From contig NZ_CAMHZQ010000012.1 of assembly GCF_946190275.1 (NCBI RefSeq), positions 1 to 64,000 on the forward strand: DNA of 64,000 nt, given 5' to 3'. Position 1 is the stretch's first letter, and each line of letters begins with the position of its first letter. Origin of the DNA: Streptococcus mitis (GTDB lineage Bacteria; Bacillota; Bacilli; Lactobacillales; Streptococcaceae). Under the pieces are notes generated by a model, which was not told where the DNA came from, ran no database searches, and saw only the letters and a list, made by a program, of their open reading frames with translations. A program made the translations under genes and the position numbers. Positions 34,647 to 42,424 of the stretch are shown here, piece by piece.

Positions 34647-34763
34647 ATGGATGAAAATGTTGGTTTGATAATCCTAGCAGGATTTGTGATTGTATCTTTC
34701 ACTATTCGTCAGATAGTGAAGTACCGATGTGATAAAAAAGTAAGGAGTAGGAAGGAGAAATAA
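34647..34763 (+). CDS. Small single-pass membrane protein
   Basis: 38 residues behind AAAGGAGGT, first gene on the rightward early transcript. One hydrophobic helix (NVGLIILAGFVIVSFTI) is followed by a strongly basic tail. Unknown function. Its place right after the repressor-controlled promoter suggests an early lytic role. Confidence 0.6.
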   Translation: MDENVGLIILAGFVIVSFTIRQIVKYRCDKKVRSRKEK

Positions 34764-35148
34764 TGTGAGACTAAAATAAAATGCATATATCAAAAAACGT
34801 ACTCCAGCTGCTATCTGAAGTACGCTACGGAAATTGTTCTGCTCAAACTAATAGCAGTAGTCAACAACACTTCGCTGGTATCGTCCCCAGCACTGTAGTT
34901 GAAATAAACTCTGATTCTCGATTTTAGAGTCTAGCCTTCCACGGCTTTTAGTGTCTAGCCAAGACGTTTCGGGAAGGCTAACTCTCCCTATTGAACCCTG
35001 CTAGCCAGGTGCGGTAGGCAAAAGGTAAACCTACAAATGAATCCAGAAGTTTACTGAGACACAGTCCCCTTCAAAAATTTTGCCAATTTGCATCAGCTCC
35101 TTTCTTGTTAAGGATAATATAAATATATACTGTTTTTGAAGGAGGTAC
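34764..35148 (+). other. Structured early-region spacer, possible ncRNA
   Basis: 385 bases with no convincing gene. A 48-codon frame from 34781 has no ribosome-binding site. Hairpins include CGTACTCCAG/CTGAAGTACG and AGCCTTCC/GGAAGGCT, and TCTAGCC occurs twice. A promoter-like TATACT near 35126 precedes the next gene. It could encode an early regulatory RNA. Confidence 0.4.
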
Positions 35149-35166
35149 ATCGGTCTTAAGACCGAT
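35149..35166 (+). promoter_or_regulatory. 18-bp palindrome before the short early gene
   Basis: ATCGGTCTTAAGACCGAT lies 14 bases before the ATG. The paralogous gene at 39409 has ATCAGTCTTGAGACTGAT at the same place. Both are perfect palindromes with compensating changes. Confidence 0.7.
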
Positions 35167-35180
35167 TTTTGGAGAAAATC

Positions 35181-35327
35181 ATGGAAGATAAAATCATCGA
35201 ACTTGCTGATTACTTTATCAGTGAAAACACAACGTACAGAGAAGCTAAGATAGCGTGTGAGAAGCTATTGAAACAAGTCAGCCATGAGATTGAACTCAGG
35301 GCTATGGAAAGTAAGACAAGGGGGTGA
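35181..35327 (+). CDS. Short phage protein, copy 1 of a duplicated pair
   Basis: 48 residues, MEDKIIELADYFISENTTYR and on, probably two helices. The gene at 39409 encodes a near-identical 47-residue protein (mainly E/S, L/F and K/R changes). A palindrome and TTTGGAG precede the ATG. Not a family I know; the duplication with preserved frame argues that it is real. Confidence 0.7.
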   Translation: MEDKIIELADYFISENTTYREAKIACEKLLKQVSHEIELRAMESKTRG

Positions 35328-35331
35328 GTAC

Positions 35332-35520
35332 GTGCAAGGAGAACGTTTAAGAAAATGGCGTGAAAAAGAGAAAATGTCTCAAGAGGAACTTGCAGAGAAG
35401 TCAAATGTTTCTCGAACAACAATACACTTGATTGAATCAGGTCAGTCGTCAACAGTAAAAATTCGAACACTTCAAAAATTAGCATTAGTTTTTAATAAAC
35501 AAGTGAAAGATTTTTTTTAA
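35332..35520 (+). CDS. XRE-family helix-turn-helix regulator
   Basis: 62 residues starting at GTG 35332, chosen because AGGGGGTGA lies just upstream. It is essentially only a DNA-binding domain: MSQEELAEKSNVSRTTIHLIESGQSSTVKIRTLQKLALVF. A Cro-like role is plausible. A GTTTAAC palindrome lies just after the gene. Confidence 0.8.
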   Translation: MQGERLRKWREKEKMSQEELAEKSNVSRTTIHLIESGQSSTVKIRTLQKLALVFNKQVKDFF

Positions 35521-35527
35521 AGTGAAT

Positions 35528-35543
35528 GTTTAACAAATTAAAC
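35528..35543. promoter_or_regulatory. Second GTTTAAC-type operator
   Basis: GTTTAACAAATTAAAC repeats the half-sites of the main operator at 34598 and sits between the HTH gene and the next gene. A likely additional site for the repressor or the small HTH protein. Confidence 0.6.
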
Positions 35544-35594
35544 AAAGTTTTGGATTAAAAAAGAATGATTGAAAATAAGCGAGGAGGAAATAGT

Positions 35595-35792
35595 ATGAAC
35601 AACGCAGCGCAAAAAGTAACACGGATTGACAAAGATGCCTGGGATATTGCTACGGAGTTAGCGAACGAGTACGGTGTATCTATTTGTCACATCATTAGCG
35701 AGAGCGTCCGCTACTGTGCAGAGAATGCCGAATTTAAGGAGATGGACGTTGTCGTTAAACGATTGGTAGTCGGCAGTAAGGTGCTGGAGTAG
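35595..35792 (+). CDS. Small phage protein, unknown
   Basis: 65 residues from the ATG at 35595 (GAGGAGGAAA upstream; the frame start at 35565 lacks a site). The pattern TRIDKDAWDIATELANEYGVSICHIISESVRYC suggests a ribbon-helix-helix-like DNA-binding fold. No firm family. Confidence 0.6.
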   Translation: MNNAAQKVTRIDKDAWDIATELANEYGVSICHIISESVRYCAENAEFKEMDVVVKRLVVGSKVLE

Positions 35793-35801
35793 GAGGGGAA
35801 G

Positions 35802-36062
35802 ATGAGCAATTTATCAAAAAAATCATTACCAATCCAAGATTTAGAAATCAAGATTAGTAGTGATTCTAGTGTTCCACACGTTATTTTGAATGGAATTGAT
35901 TTCCGAGCTGAGGGTATCGGCCTTAAATCTATCAAAATCATTTGGGGGACTAAGGGAGGGGAAATCCCAGAATCTCTCATCCAAATTGACTATATAGATG
36001 CTCGTGAACAGCTACACGAAGCAACTGTTAAGCAATCATTTCAAAATACTTTACTTAAATAG
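35802..36062 (+). CDS. Phage hypothetical protein
   Basis: 86 residues behind GGAGGGGAAG. The sequence pattern looks beta-rich (IKISSDSSVPHVILNGIDFRAEGI) and resembles short phage proteins annotated only as hypothetical. Its last 12 bases overlap the end of the converging DUF2513 gene. Confidence 0.65.
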   Translation: MSNLSKKSLPIQDLEIKISSDSSVPHVILNGIDFRAEGIGLKSIKIIWGTKGGEIPESLIQIDYIDAREQLHEATVKQSFQNTLLK

Positions 36063-36446
36063 CTCTGGGTTTGTTACAAGATTAGTAATGATTTGTGAGG
36101 CGGTTTGAGATAGGAAATTTAGAGAAAACACACCTACTTTTTCAGCGACACTCTTGGTTTCTCTCCAAACTTTAGGACTCCTCACTGAATCAAGAAACTG
36201 ATGTCCTTGGTAAGTCATGCCATGAACAAAAGCAATATACAAAGAATTTGAACCGTCAAAGGTCGGAGACCAATTTATAAAACCAGCTTCTGATAGTAAC
36301 TTACAGTGATAAACAATAGTATTTGTCTCATACTTGTTAGCTCTTTTAAACTTCGAGTTACTAGAGAAAATAAACGGTTCTGGATATTGATGTAATTCTT
36401 CAATATCTAGCAAAATATCTCTTACTAGTTCTGGTTCAAATTTCAT
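36051..36446 (-). CDS. DUF2513 family protein, copy 1
   Basis: 131 residues, MKFEPELVRDILLDIEEL and GMTYQGHQFLDSVRSPKVWRETK being the family hallmarks. These resemble a winged-helix region. It points left, against the phage transcript, and shares a divergent spacer with the antirepressor gene. It may be expressed in the lysogen. A diverged paralogue lies at 37351. Confidence 0.85.
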   Translation of the reverse strand: MKFEPELVRDILLDIEELHQYPEPFIFSSNSKFKRANKYETNTIVYHCKLLSEAGFINWSPTFDGSNSLYIAFVHGMTYQGHQFLDSVRSPKVWRETKSVAEKVGVFSLNFLSQTASQIITNLVTNPELFK

Positions 36447-36497
36447 GTTACACCTCCGAGTTTTATTTATATTATATCAAATTTAGAAAGGAACATT

Positions 36498-37223
36498 ATG
36501 AACGAACTTATCAACGTTACACTTAATGACAATCACGAGCCGATTGTATCAGCTAGGCAATTACATCAGACGCTAGAGGTCAAGAAAAGATTTAGCGCTT
36601 GGTTTGAGGCAAACTCTAAATTATTTATAGAGAATGAAGATTTTACAAGTGTCCAAACGGGTACGGTTGTAAATAACGGAGCTATCAAACCTCTACAAGA
36701 TTATGCTCTAACTTTGGATATGGCTAAGCAGTTGGCGATGATGTCTAGGACGATTAGAGGAGCAGAGATCCGACAATACTTTATACAAGTAGAGAAAGAC
36801 TTTAACAGCCCTGAGAAAATCATGGCAAGAGCTTTACTCATGGCTGATCAGAAAGTCCACAAGCTAGAGGCTCAGATTGAGGCTGACCGTCCTAAGGTGC
36901 TATTTGCAGATGCAGTGAGCGCTAGTAAGTCATCTTGTCTAATCGGTGAACTAGCTAAAATTCTGAAACAGAATGGGATTGACATTGGTCAAAACAAGCT
37001 CTTCCAGTGGTTACGCTCTAACGGCTACCTAATTAGTCGCCGTGGAGAGTATTGGAACCAACCAACACAGAAAAGCATGCAGTTAGGTCTGTTTGAGTTG
37101 AAAAAGACAAATATCAACCATGCTGACGGTCACACCACTGTCAACACAACAACTAAGGTCACAGGCAAAGGACAACAGTACTTTATCAACAAGTTCCTTA
37201 ATCAGAAATGTCTAACAGGTTAG
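36498..37223 (+). CDS. Phage antirepressor, AntA plus KilA-C type
   Basis: 241 residues. The N-terminal AntA domain (VSARQLHQTLEVKKRFSAWF, then DYALTLDMAKQLAMMSRTIRG) is joined to a C-terminal ANT/KilAC domain (GELAKILKQNGIDIGQNKLFQWLRSNGYLI, then GKGQQYFINKF). It probably counters or modulates a repressor. GAAAGGAA precedes the ATG. Confidence 0.92.
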   Translation: MNELINVTLNDNHEPIVSARQLHQTLEVKKRFSAWFEANSKLFIENEDFTSVQTGTVVNNGAIKPLQDYALTLDMAKQLAMMSRTIRGAEIRQYFIQVEKDFNSPEKIMARALLMADQKVHKLEAQIEADRPKVLFADAVSASKSSCLIGELAKILKQNGIDIGQNKLFQWLRSNGYLISRRGEYWNQPTQKSMQLGLFELKKTNINHADGHTTVNTTTKVTGKGQQYFINKFLNQKCLTG

Positions 37224-37236
37224 AAAGGAGTATGGA

Positions 37237-37377
37237 ATGAATGAATTCAAAATAAGAGAAGATGGTATTTATTTGAATAACCAGAAATTAGAAGGTGTGC
37301 AAGCAATCAAAACAAAAAGCACGGTTGAAAGCAACCATGCTACTATCTTCTTAAAACTTGTTGTCAAGCTGATTTGA
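37237..37377 (+). CDS. Small phage protein
   Basis: 46 residues from the ATG at 37237 behind AGAAAGGAG, 14 bases after the antirepressor. The final 27 bases overlap the end of the minus-strand DUF2513 gene. Beta-rich pattern ending TIFLKLVVKLI. Unknown; supported mainly by its ribosome-binding site and position. Confidence 0.5.
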   Translation: MNEFKIREDGIYLNNQKLEGVQAIKTKSTVESNHATIFLKLVVKLI

Positions 37378-37731
37378 AATGAGGTTGGTAATAACTTGTG
37401 ATGAAATATCTTTAAGGACATCCAGTGAAAAAGAACCAACATTCTTTGCTATATCCTTTGTTCGATTCCAATTGGTATCTTGACGAATGTCATTTATGAA
37501 CTGATGACCATAAGGAGATAAATCTTGAATTGAGAAACCACCAAAATAATGTTGTACATTGAGAAATAAGCCACTATATTCGCATTGTCTGACATGGTAG
37601 AGGATTTCTTCTTGTGAATATTTTGGAATAAGTTTTTCATATAGTTTATCCTCTGAGACATCATTGGAGTATGTTGAATACTCTTCAACAACAAAAAGGA
37701 TATCACGAATACAATCAGGATTTAATTTCAT
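37351..37731 (-). CDS. DUF2513 family protein, copy 2
   Basis: 126 residues; MKLNPDCIRDILFVVEEY and LSPYGHQFINDIRQDTNWNRTKDIA match the copy at 36051 in order and spacing, though clearly diverged. It is again divergent from an antirepressor gene, with a very similar spacer. See the finding on the duplicated module. Confidence 0.85.
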   Translation of the reverse strand: MKLNPDCIRDILFVVEEYSTYSNDVSEDKLYEKLIPKYSQEEILYHVRQCEYSGLFLNVQHYFGGFSIQDLSPYGHQFINDIRQDTNWNRTKDIAKNVGSFSLDVLKDISSQVITNLISNQLDNKF

Positions 37732-37781
37732 CAGAATTACCTCGTTTTATTTTTATTATACCAAATTTAGAAAGGAACTTT

Positions 37782-38495
37782 ATGAACGAAATTTTTAACT
37801 TTCACGGGCAGGAAGTCCGTACTTTGACAATTGATGACGAGCCTTGGTTCGTTGGGAAGGATGTTGCAGATATCTTAGGATATGCTAAACCACTGGACGC
37901 AATTTCTCGGCACGTTGATGAAGATGACTCCGTGAAATACGGACTCACCGACAATTTAGGTAGAACACAAAACACTATCATCATCAACGAATCTGGTCTC
38001 TACTCTCTTATCTTATCCAGCAAGTTGCCTCAAGCCAAAGAGTTCAAGCGCTGGGTGACATCAGAAGTCTTGCCAGCTATTCGTAAGCAGGGCGGATTTA
38101 TCCGTGAGGATTTGGACGAGGATGCCTTCATCGCTCTGTTTACTGGTCAAAAGAAATTGCGTGAGCAACAGGCTACCATGCTGGAAGATATTGACTATTT
38201 GAAGAGTGAGCAACCGATTCATCCAAGCTATGCTCAATCGCTCCTGAAGAAGCGCAAGGCTAGGGTTGTGGCTTGCTTGGGAGGTATTGATAGTCCAGCT
38301 TATGCGGACAAGACTTTCGCTCAGTCAGTATTTAGACAAGCTGAGATTGATTTCAAGGATCATTTCAATATCAGTCGCTATGACTTGCTACCGAAGAAGT
38401 TTGCAGAAGCTGCTCTTGCTTATTGGATGACGTGGGAGCCAAGCACAAATACCAAGATGAAGATTATGGAACTGAACGCTTTTAGTCAAGCGTAG
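37782..38495 (+). CDS. BRO-N family phage antirepressor
   Basis: 237 residues from the ATG at 37782 (GAAAGGAAC upstream). The BRO-N domain (about 1-100) has VRTLTIDDEPWFVGKDVADILGY, and LPQAKEFKRWVTSEVLPAIRKQGGF at its end. The C-terminal half resembles ORF6C-type domains. It is the second antirepressor of the region. Confidence 0.9.
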   Translation: MNEIFNFHGQEVRTLTIDDEPWFVGKDVADILGYAKPLDAISRHVDEDDSVKYGLTDNLGRTQNTIIINESGLYSLILSSKLPQAKEFKRWVTSEVLPAIRKQGGFIREDLDEDAFIALFTGQKKLREQQATMLEDIDYLKSEQPIHPSYAQSLLKKRKARVVACLGGIDSPAYADKTFAQSVFRQAEIDFKDHFNISRYDLLPKKFAEAALAYWMTWEPSTNTKMKIMELNAFSQA

Positions 38496-38509
38496 GGAGG
38501 AGTAGGAAA

Positions 38510-38662
38510 ATGAGACCAAGACGATATCCGTATAGTGGGAAAAAAGAGTCCACCTTTGTAAAGGCAGACCCTGAGTTGGTATTGAATATCAATAAGATTA
38601 ATACTGGAAATATACAAGCGAAAAATATATTTGGAAAAATTTTAGATAAAGAAAGTAGGTAA
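38510..38662 (+). CDS. Small phage protein
   Basis: 50 residues after GGGAGGAG, 14 bases beyond the BRO gene. Basic N-terminus (MRPRRYPYSGKKES). No recognised family; included for its strong ribosome-binding site and tight spacing. Confidence 0.55.
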   Translation: MRPRRYPYSGKKESTFVKADPELVLNINKINTGNIQAKNIFGKILDKESR

Positions 38663-38667
38663 GAAGA

Positions 38668-38838
38668 ATGGCTAAAAATTCAATGAACCTTGAAGTGAAA
38701 GTAAATGTTACGAATATGGATCAATTTAACGATCTTGTCAAAATGTTTAATGAAAAAGCTCATGAGCTTGAAGAACTTGCTCATAAGCTGAATTGGTTTC
38801 GTTTTGAAGCAGATATCCTATCAAATGATGGCAACTAG
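38668..38838 (+). CDS. Small phage protein, helical
   Basis: 56 residues starting at 38668, five bases after the previous stop. The C-terminal half is a likely coiled coil (FNEKAHELEELAHKLNWF). The last 18 bases overlap the converging minus-strand gene. Unknown function. Confidence 0.55.
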   Translation: MAKNSMNLEVKVNVTNMDQFNDLVKMFNEKAHELEELAHKLNWFRFEADILSNDGN

Positions 38839-39291
38839 TTCAAAATTAGCATTTTCTGGAAACAAATAAATTGGATATGATTCTTTTGTTTCGAGATTAC
38901 GGAACTGGTAACCAAAATAATCTTTTTTTGCATTTGAATTTTTTTCAGTTAGTATTTCAAGATTAGCTTGTGATAGTAGTTTAAAAATCTGAATACGAGC
39001 TTGTTCTAAATCGGACATTCTGTTCAAAGCTCTTAGTTCGTGCTCACTTGGGAATACACTTATCAATTCTTCTCTATCATCTAAATAGGTTATAGAATCA
39101 TCTAGATAATCATGTTTTAATTTGAAATCGATAAATGATAAATTCCTGTATTCTTGATAGGTTACAAAGGTAATATTTTTATCTTGGAATCGGTAGACGA
39201 GGGAATCATTTTGTAATTCATCCTTAAATTCCGTAAGACCAATTAAAAATTTATGACAAGCTTCTAAAATACGAATTTGATTGAGATTCAT
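38821..39291 (-). CDS. Hypothetical protein on the opposite strand
   Basis: 156 residues, MNLNQIRILEACHKFLIGLTEF and on, with a ribosome-binding GGAGAAGA before the ATG. No family recognised. It is the third minus-strand gene inserted in the rightward early region, like the two DUF2513 genes. It may be a lysogen-expressed moron. Confidence 0.65.
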   Translation of the reverse strand: MNLNQIRILEACHKFLIGLTEFKDELQNDSLVYRFQDKNITFVTYQEYRNLSFIDFKLKHDYLDDSITYLDDREELISVFPSEHELRALNRMSDLEQARIQIFKLLSQANLEILTEKNSNAKKDYFGYQFRNLETKESYPIYLFPENANFELVAII

Positions 39292-39377
39292 TCTCTTCTC
39301 CTCATTTCTATTGAATTTTTGACTAAAACGCGAGAGGTCCTAGTTAAGAATATTATAGCAATTTGGAAAGGAATCAC

Positions 39378-39395
39378 ATCAGTCTTGAGACTGAT
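39378..39395 (+). promoter_or_regulatory. 18-bp palindrome before copy 2 of the short gene
   Basis: ATCAGTCTTGAGACTGAT, 13 bases before the ATG at 39409, is the counterpart of the palindrome at 35149. Confidence 0.7.
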
Positions 39396-39408
39396 ATAGG
39401 AAGTATTG

Positions 39409-39552
39409 ATGGAAGATAAAATCATTGAACTTGCTGATTACTTCATCAGCGAATCTACAACGTACAGAGAAGCTAAAATAGCATGTGAGAAGCTATTTAG
39501 ACAAGTCAGCCATGAGATTGAACTCAGGGCTATGGAAAGTAAGACAGTTTGA
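39409..39552 (+). CDS. Short phage protein, copy 2 of a duplicated pair
   Basis: 47 residues, nearly identical to the product of 35181-35327. Upstream palindrome and AGGAAG before the ATG are also conserved. Copies 4.2 kb apart show a segmental duplication inside the early region. Confidence 0.7.
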   Translation: MEDKIIELADYFISESTTYREAKIACEKLFRQVSHEIELRAMESKTV

Positions 39553-39621
39553 CAACAACGCAAAAAAGCACCTGACGGAAATCAGGCGCATATTAAAAAA
39601 TATTTACAAGAGGATTATAAC

Positions 39622-40419
39622 ATGAACACTACTTCAAATTCAAATAAAATTTTAACAACCACAGATTACGATATGTTTAGAAAAATCAGCAATAGAAAAA
39701 TCACTGAAAATCCTAAACTTGAAGAAGAACTTTTATCAGAAGGTCAACGTCAACCAATTTTAGTAAATGGGAAGATGGAAGTTATTGACGGGCAACATCG
39801 TCTGTATTACTTGAGAAAGCATAGAAAACCAGTGCGATTCATAGTTGACCCTACGGCTAATTTTAAGACGGTAATTTCGATGAATACATCGGCCGTCAAT
39901 TGGGCATTACAAGATTATGTGTATTCTTTCTCTTTAGAAGGAGACCCTGAGTTTATTAAATTAGCTAAATTTTTAGACGAGAACGAATTGCTTAGTGACA
40001 GGATGGTAATCATAGCTGGTTCAGGAAGACGGGATGGTACAGCTACACCAATCATCAAAAAATTAAAACAAGGCAATTATGTATTTTCAAACGAAAAACA
40101 GTTAAGAGAGTTTTGTAAGTTCTACGAACGAGTTTTAAACGAAACAAAACTTCCTAACAAACCATTTCTACAATCTGTTTTATGGACTTTGTATACGACA
40201 TCTGTTTTTGATGAAAATAGAATGTTGACGCAATTGAAAAAGTCGGATTTGATGTCAGAAACTATTGAAGGATTTTCAAAGAAAAAATTGTTATTAACTT
40301 TTTTAGAAACGTATAACGGAAGATGGAGTGATGATCACCCTTCTTTAATTCAATACTTCATCAACAGAAAAGGGTCGTTAACAATTCCTAGTTTGCCTAA
40401 ACAGGATGAAGATAATTAA
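39622..40419 (+). CDS. ParB/Srx-domain protein
   Basis: 265 residues with an N-terminal ParB-like nuclease domain: YDMFRKISNRKITENPKLEEELLSEGQRQPILV, then EVIDGQHRLYYLRKHRKPVRF. The GQHR box corresponds to the ParB GxxR nucleotide-binding motif. There is no ParA partner, so partitioning is unlikely. Phage members of this group are probably DNA-binding regulators or nucleases. Confidence 0.85.
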   Translation: MNTTSNSNKILTTTDYDMFRKISNRKITENPKLEEELLSEGQRQPILVNGKMEVIDGQHRLYYLRKHRKPVRFIVDPTANFKTVISMNTSAVNWALQDYVYSFSLEGDPEFIKLAKFLDENELLSDRMVIIAGSGRRDGTATPIIKKLKQGNYVFSNEKQLREFCKFYERVLNETKLPNKPFLQSVLWTLYTTSVFDENRMLTQLKKSDLMSETIEGFSKKKLLLTFLETYNGRWSDDHPSLIQYFINRKGSLTIPSLPKQDEDN

Positions 40420-40433
40420 AAAAAGAGAGGAAA

Positions 40434-40724
40434 ATGCCAATGGCAGTCGATTTGAATGAATTGGTTGAAGCAGCAGTTGAAAAAGCTTCAGAAAGAATTA
40501 TTGAACTTGTTCTTCAATCTATACAAGAAGCAGAGAGACGAAGTTCAAGGAGAACTCACTGGGCGCCTATCAAAGAGGTTCAGGCAGAGACAGGTTGGGG
40601 TCGTAAGAAAATTGAAGATTTCAGAGACGCAGGGAAATTTCGCTACCAGCAAAATGCTAAAGGCGGTAAATATTTATATGACATGAACGATGTACTTCGC
40701 TTTCAAAGTCAGTTAGCAAAATAA
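40434..40724 (+). CDS. Excisionase-like HTH phage protein
   Basis: 96 residues after AGAGAGGAAA. A helical N-terminus precedes HWAPIKEVQAETGWGRKKIEDFRDAGKF, then GGKYLYDMNDVLRF. This is a MerR/excisionase-like winged-helix pattern. It may serve as excisionase or regulator. Confidence 0.65.
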   Translation: MPMAVDLNELVEAAVEKASERIIELVLQSIQEAERRSSRRTHWAPIKEVQAETGWGRKKIEDFRDAGKFRYQQNAKGGKYLYDMNDVLRFQSQLAK

Positions 40725-40737
40725 AGGAGATAGAAAA

Positions 40738-41052
40738 ATGTTTGAACCACCGATTTTAGACCAGCTGATGGGGGTTGGAGCCTTGCTGCTTGGATTTGCA
40801 GGGGCTTGCCGTTACATCAAATTGCAGGAACAACGAGAGGAAGAAGAGAGACGAGAAGAGCAAGAATTTGCGTCTATGATTATTCAAGGTTACAATCATG
40901 CATTCGAACGTGGTAGAGAGGACAAATGGCAAGAGATTTGCAAGAATATCCGTCGTCCATTTCCTGGCTTCACCTATGACAACGAACCGCCTGTAGGCTT
41001 GCGTCCTGAGCCTTTAGCATTGCCAGAGCCTAAAATGCACGTCTTGAAGTGA
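40738..41052 (+). CDS. Phage membrane-anchored hypothetical protein
   Basis: 104 residues. One hydrophobic N-terminal helix (LMGVGALLLGFAGACRYI) is followed by a highly charged helix (LQEQREEEERREEQEFA). It lies in the early operon with tight spacing. Unknown function. Confidence 0.65.
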   Translation: MFEPPILDQLMGVGALLLGFAGACRYIKLQEQREEEERREEQEFASMIIQGYNHAFERGREDKWQEICKNIRRPFPGFTYDNEPPVGLRPEPLALPEPKMHVLK

Positions 41053-41064
41053 GGAGGTCAGGGA

Positions 41065-41364
41065 ATGGAAGAATTGATTGAATGGCTATTATGGCATGAG
41101 CGAGTGAATAAAGAAATATTATCGTCTGATGAAGAAAAGTCTGATTTTGAACTATATTTAGAGGACGAGAACAGGAAAATTTCACTTATCAAAGAATACC
41201 TAGCCGACTATGAAAAACTAGCCAAGGACTATCGTGATGTGGTCTCTGAAAATAAGCTGTTAAAGGTTGAGAAAATGGCACTAGAGGGTATGCACATCTA
41301 TGAAGATATGCGGATGAAGTACCGTGCGAACCGTAGGAAGTGGGGTGTGAGATTATGGCGTTAA
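41065..41364 (+). CDS. Phage hypothetical protein, coiled coil
   Basis: 99 residues, charged and helical throughout. It ends KYRANRRKWGVRLWR, overlapping the start of the replisome organizer by 10 bases. GAGGAGGTCAGGG precedes the ATG. No recognised family. Confidence 0.6.
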   Translation: MEELIEWLLWHERVNKEILSSDEEKSDFELYLEDENRKISLIKEYLADYEKLAKDYRDVVSENKLLKVEKMALEGMHIYEDMRMKYRANRRKWGVRLWR

Positions 41365-42230
41365 AAAACAAGCGGTATTTCTGGATCCAGCTTGCTCAGG
41401 ACTTCTTCAAGTCAAAGGAAATGAAACTACTTCGCAAAATTGCTGGTGGAGATACACATACCATCATTTATCTCAAAATGATGTTAATTAGCTTGGAAGA
41501 CGGAGGGCATATTTACTACGATGATTTGGCTGATAATTTAGCCGAGGAAATTGCTCTTGTTATTGATGAAAACGTTGAAGATATTAAAATTACCTTGATT
41601 TTTTTAGAAAGTAAAGGATTGCTGACTAGAAAAAATGACAAAGATTATTTCTTAGAACAGGTTCCTGAGATGGTTGGGAGTGAAACGGCGAGCACTCGTA
41701 GAAGTCGCAAACATAGAGAGTTGAGGGGGTTGCATTGCAACACCATTGCAACAACTTGCAACGGAGATATAGATATAGATAAAGATATAGATAAAGAGAT
41801 AGATAAAGATAAAGATACAGATAAAAACCCAGTCGAACTCATCGTGGAAGAATATCAATCTCGTATTGCTCCGTTAGATGGAACTCAATTTGAAATCTTG
41901 AAAGAGTTCATCACCTTGGACGGCATGGAAGCGAAAGTTGTCCTGAAAGCAATTGGTCTTGCTGCTGACAATGGTAAAAGAAATTTTAGTTATATAAAAG
42001 CAATTTTGACGAATTGGAAAAACGATGGAGTTTTGACGATTGCAGCAGTCGTTGAACGTGAGCGAGCGTACAAAGAAAGTAAAATCAAGGATCAGTCAGG
42101 GAATCAAAAATCAAATGTTCCTGAATGGTCACAACCTAACTATGTGAATACCACGAGCGAGGAGGTCAAGGAAGAGCTTGAAAAACGGAAACGTGAATTA
42201 CTTGAAAGGCTTGAGAACGGAGGTGGCTGA
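41355..42230 (+). CDS. Phage replisome organizer (N-terminal domain plus DnaD-like domain)
   Basis: 291 residues from the ATG at 41355. The N-terminal replisome-organizer domain is KRYFWIQLAQDFFKSKEMKLLRKIAGGDTHTIIYLKMML. A low-complexity DIDIDKDIDK linker follows, and then a DnaD-like C-terminal domain (GMEAKVVLKAIGLAADNGKRNFSYIKAILTNW). It should bind the phage origin and recruit host helicase through the DnaD-type domain. The origin may lie inside the gene at the hexamer repeats. Confidence 0.9.
   Translation: MALKNKRYFWIQLAQDFFKSKEMKLLRKIAGGDTHTIIYLKMMLISLEDGGHIYYDDLADNLAEEIALVIDENVEDIKITLIFLESKGLLTRKNDKDYFLEQVPEMVGSETASTRRSRKHRELRGLHCNTIATTCNGDIDIDKDIDKEIDKDKDTDKNPVELIVEEYQSRIAPLDGTQFEILKEFITLDGMEAKVVLKAIGLAADNGKRNFSYIKAILTNWKNDGVLTIAAVVERERAYKESKIKDQSGNQKSNVPEWSQPNYVNTTSEEVKEELEKRKRELLERLENGGG
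41766..41825 (+). repeat. Ten tandem hexamers in the replisome-organizer gene
   Basis: Ten consecutive GATAWA-type hexamers (GATATA, GATAAA, one GAGATA, one GATACA) encode the Asp/Ile/Lys linker. It is AT-rich and iterated, a possible replication origin, as seen inside initiator genes of other phages. Confidence 0.8.
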
Positions 42231-42424
42231 TGTTTATTTTAAAGCATGGGACAAGAGAGGATAAGCCCTTTCTGATGTCCGCAGTTATCGGTGTGACTGG
42301 CTTGGACATTTCATGTTCTGAGGAGAAGAAAGCCATGCGGTTCGTTTCTCGGGCGGCCGCCGTACAGGTCGGCAAGGCATTGAGGGGTTCCTTTGGGAAC
42401 TTTTACCCAATTGAGGTGGAGTGA
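42230..42424 (+). CDS. Small phage protein
   Basis: 64 residues; start overlaps the preceding stop (TGATG). Contains LDISCSEEKKAMRFVSRAAAVQVGKALRG. No family assigned. Confidence 0.6.
   Translation: MFILKHGTREDKPFLMSAVIGVTGLDISCSEEKKAMRFVSRAAAVQVGKALRGSFGNFYPIEVE

Noticed and set aside
34781-34927. 48-codon frame MHISKNVLQLLSEV
   Set aside because: No ribosome-binding site and it coincides with strong hairpins; kept only as a note in the spacer entry.
36051-39291. Minus-strand early genes as antisense artefacts
   Set aside because: Each has a ribosome-binding site and a coherent protein, and two share a family. They are listed as real genes.
41766-41825. Tandem repeats as a CRISPR array
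   Set aside because: Six-base units without spacers, inside a coding frame.
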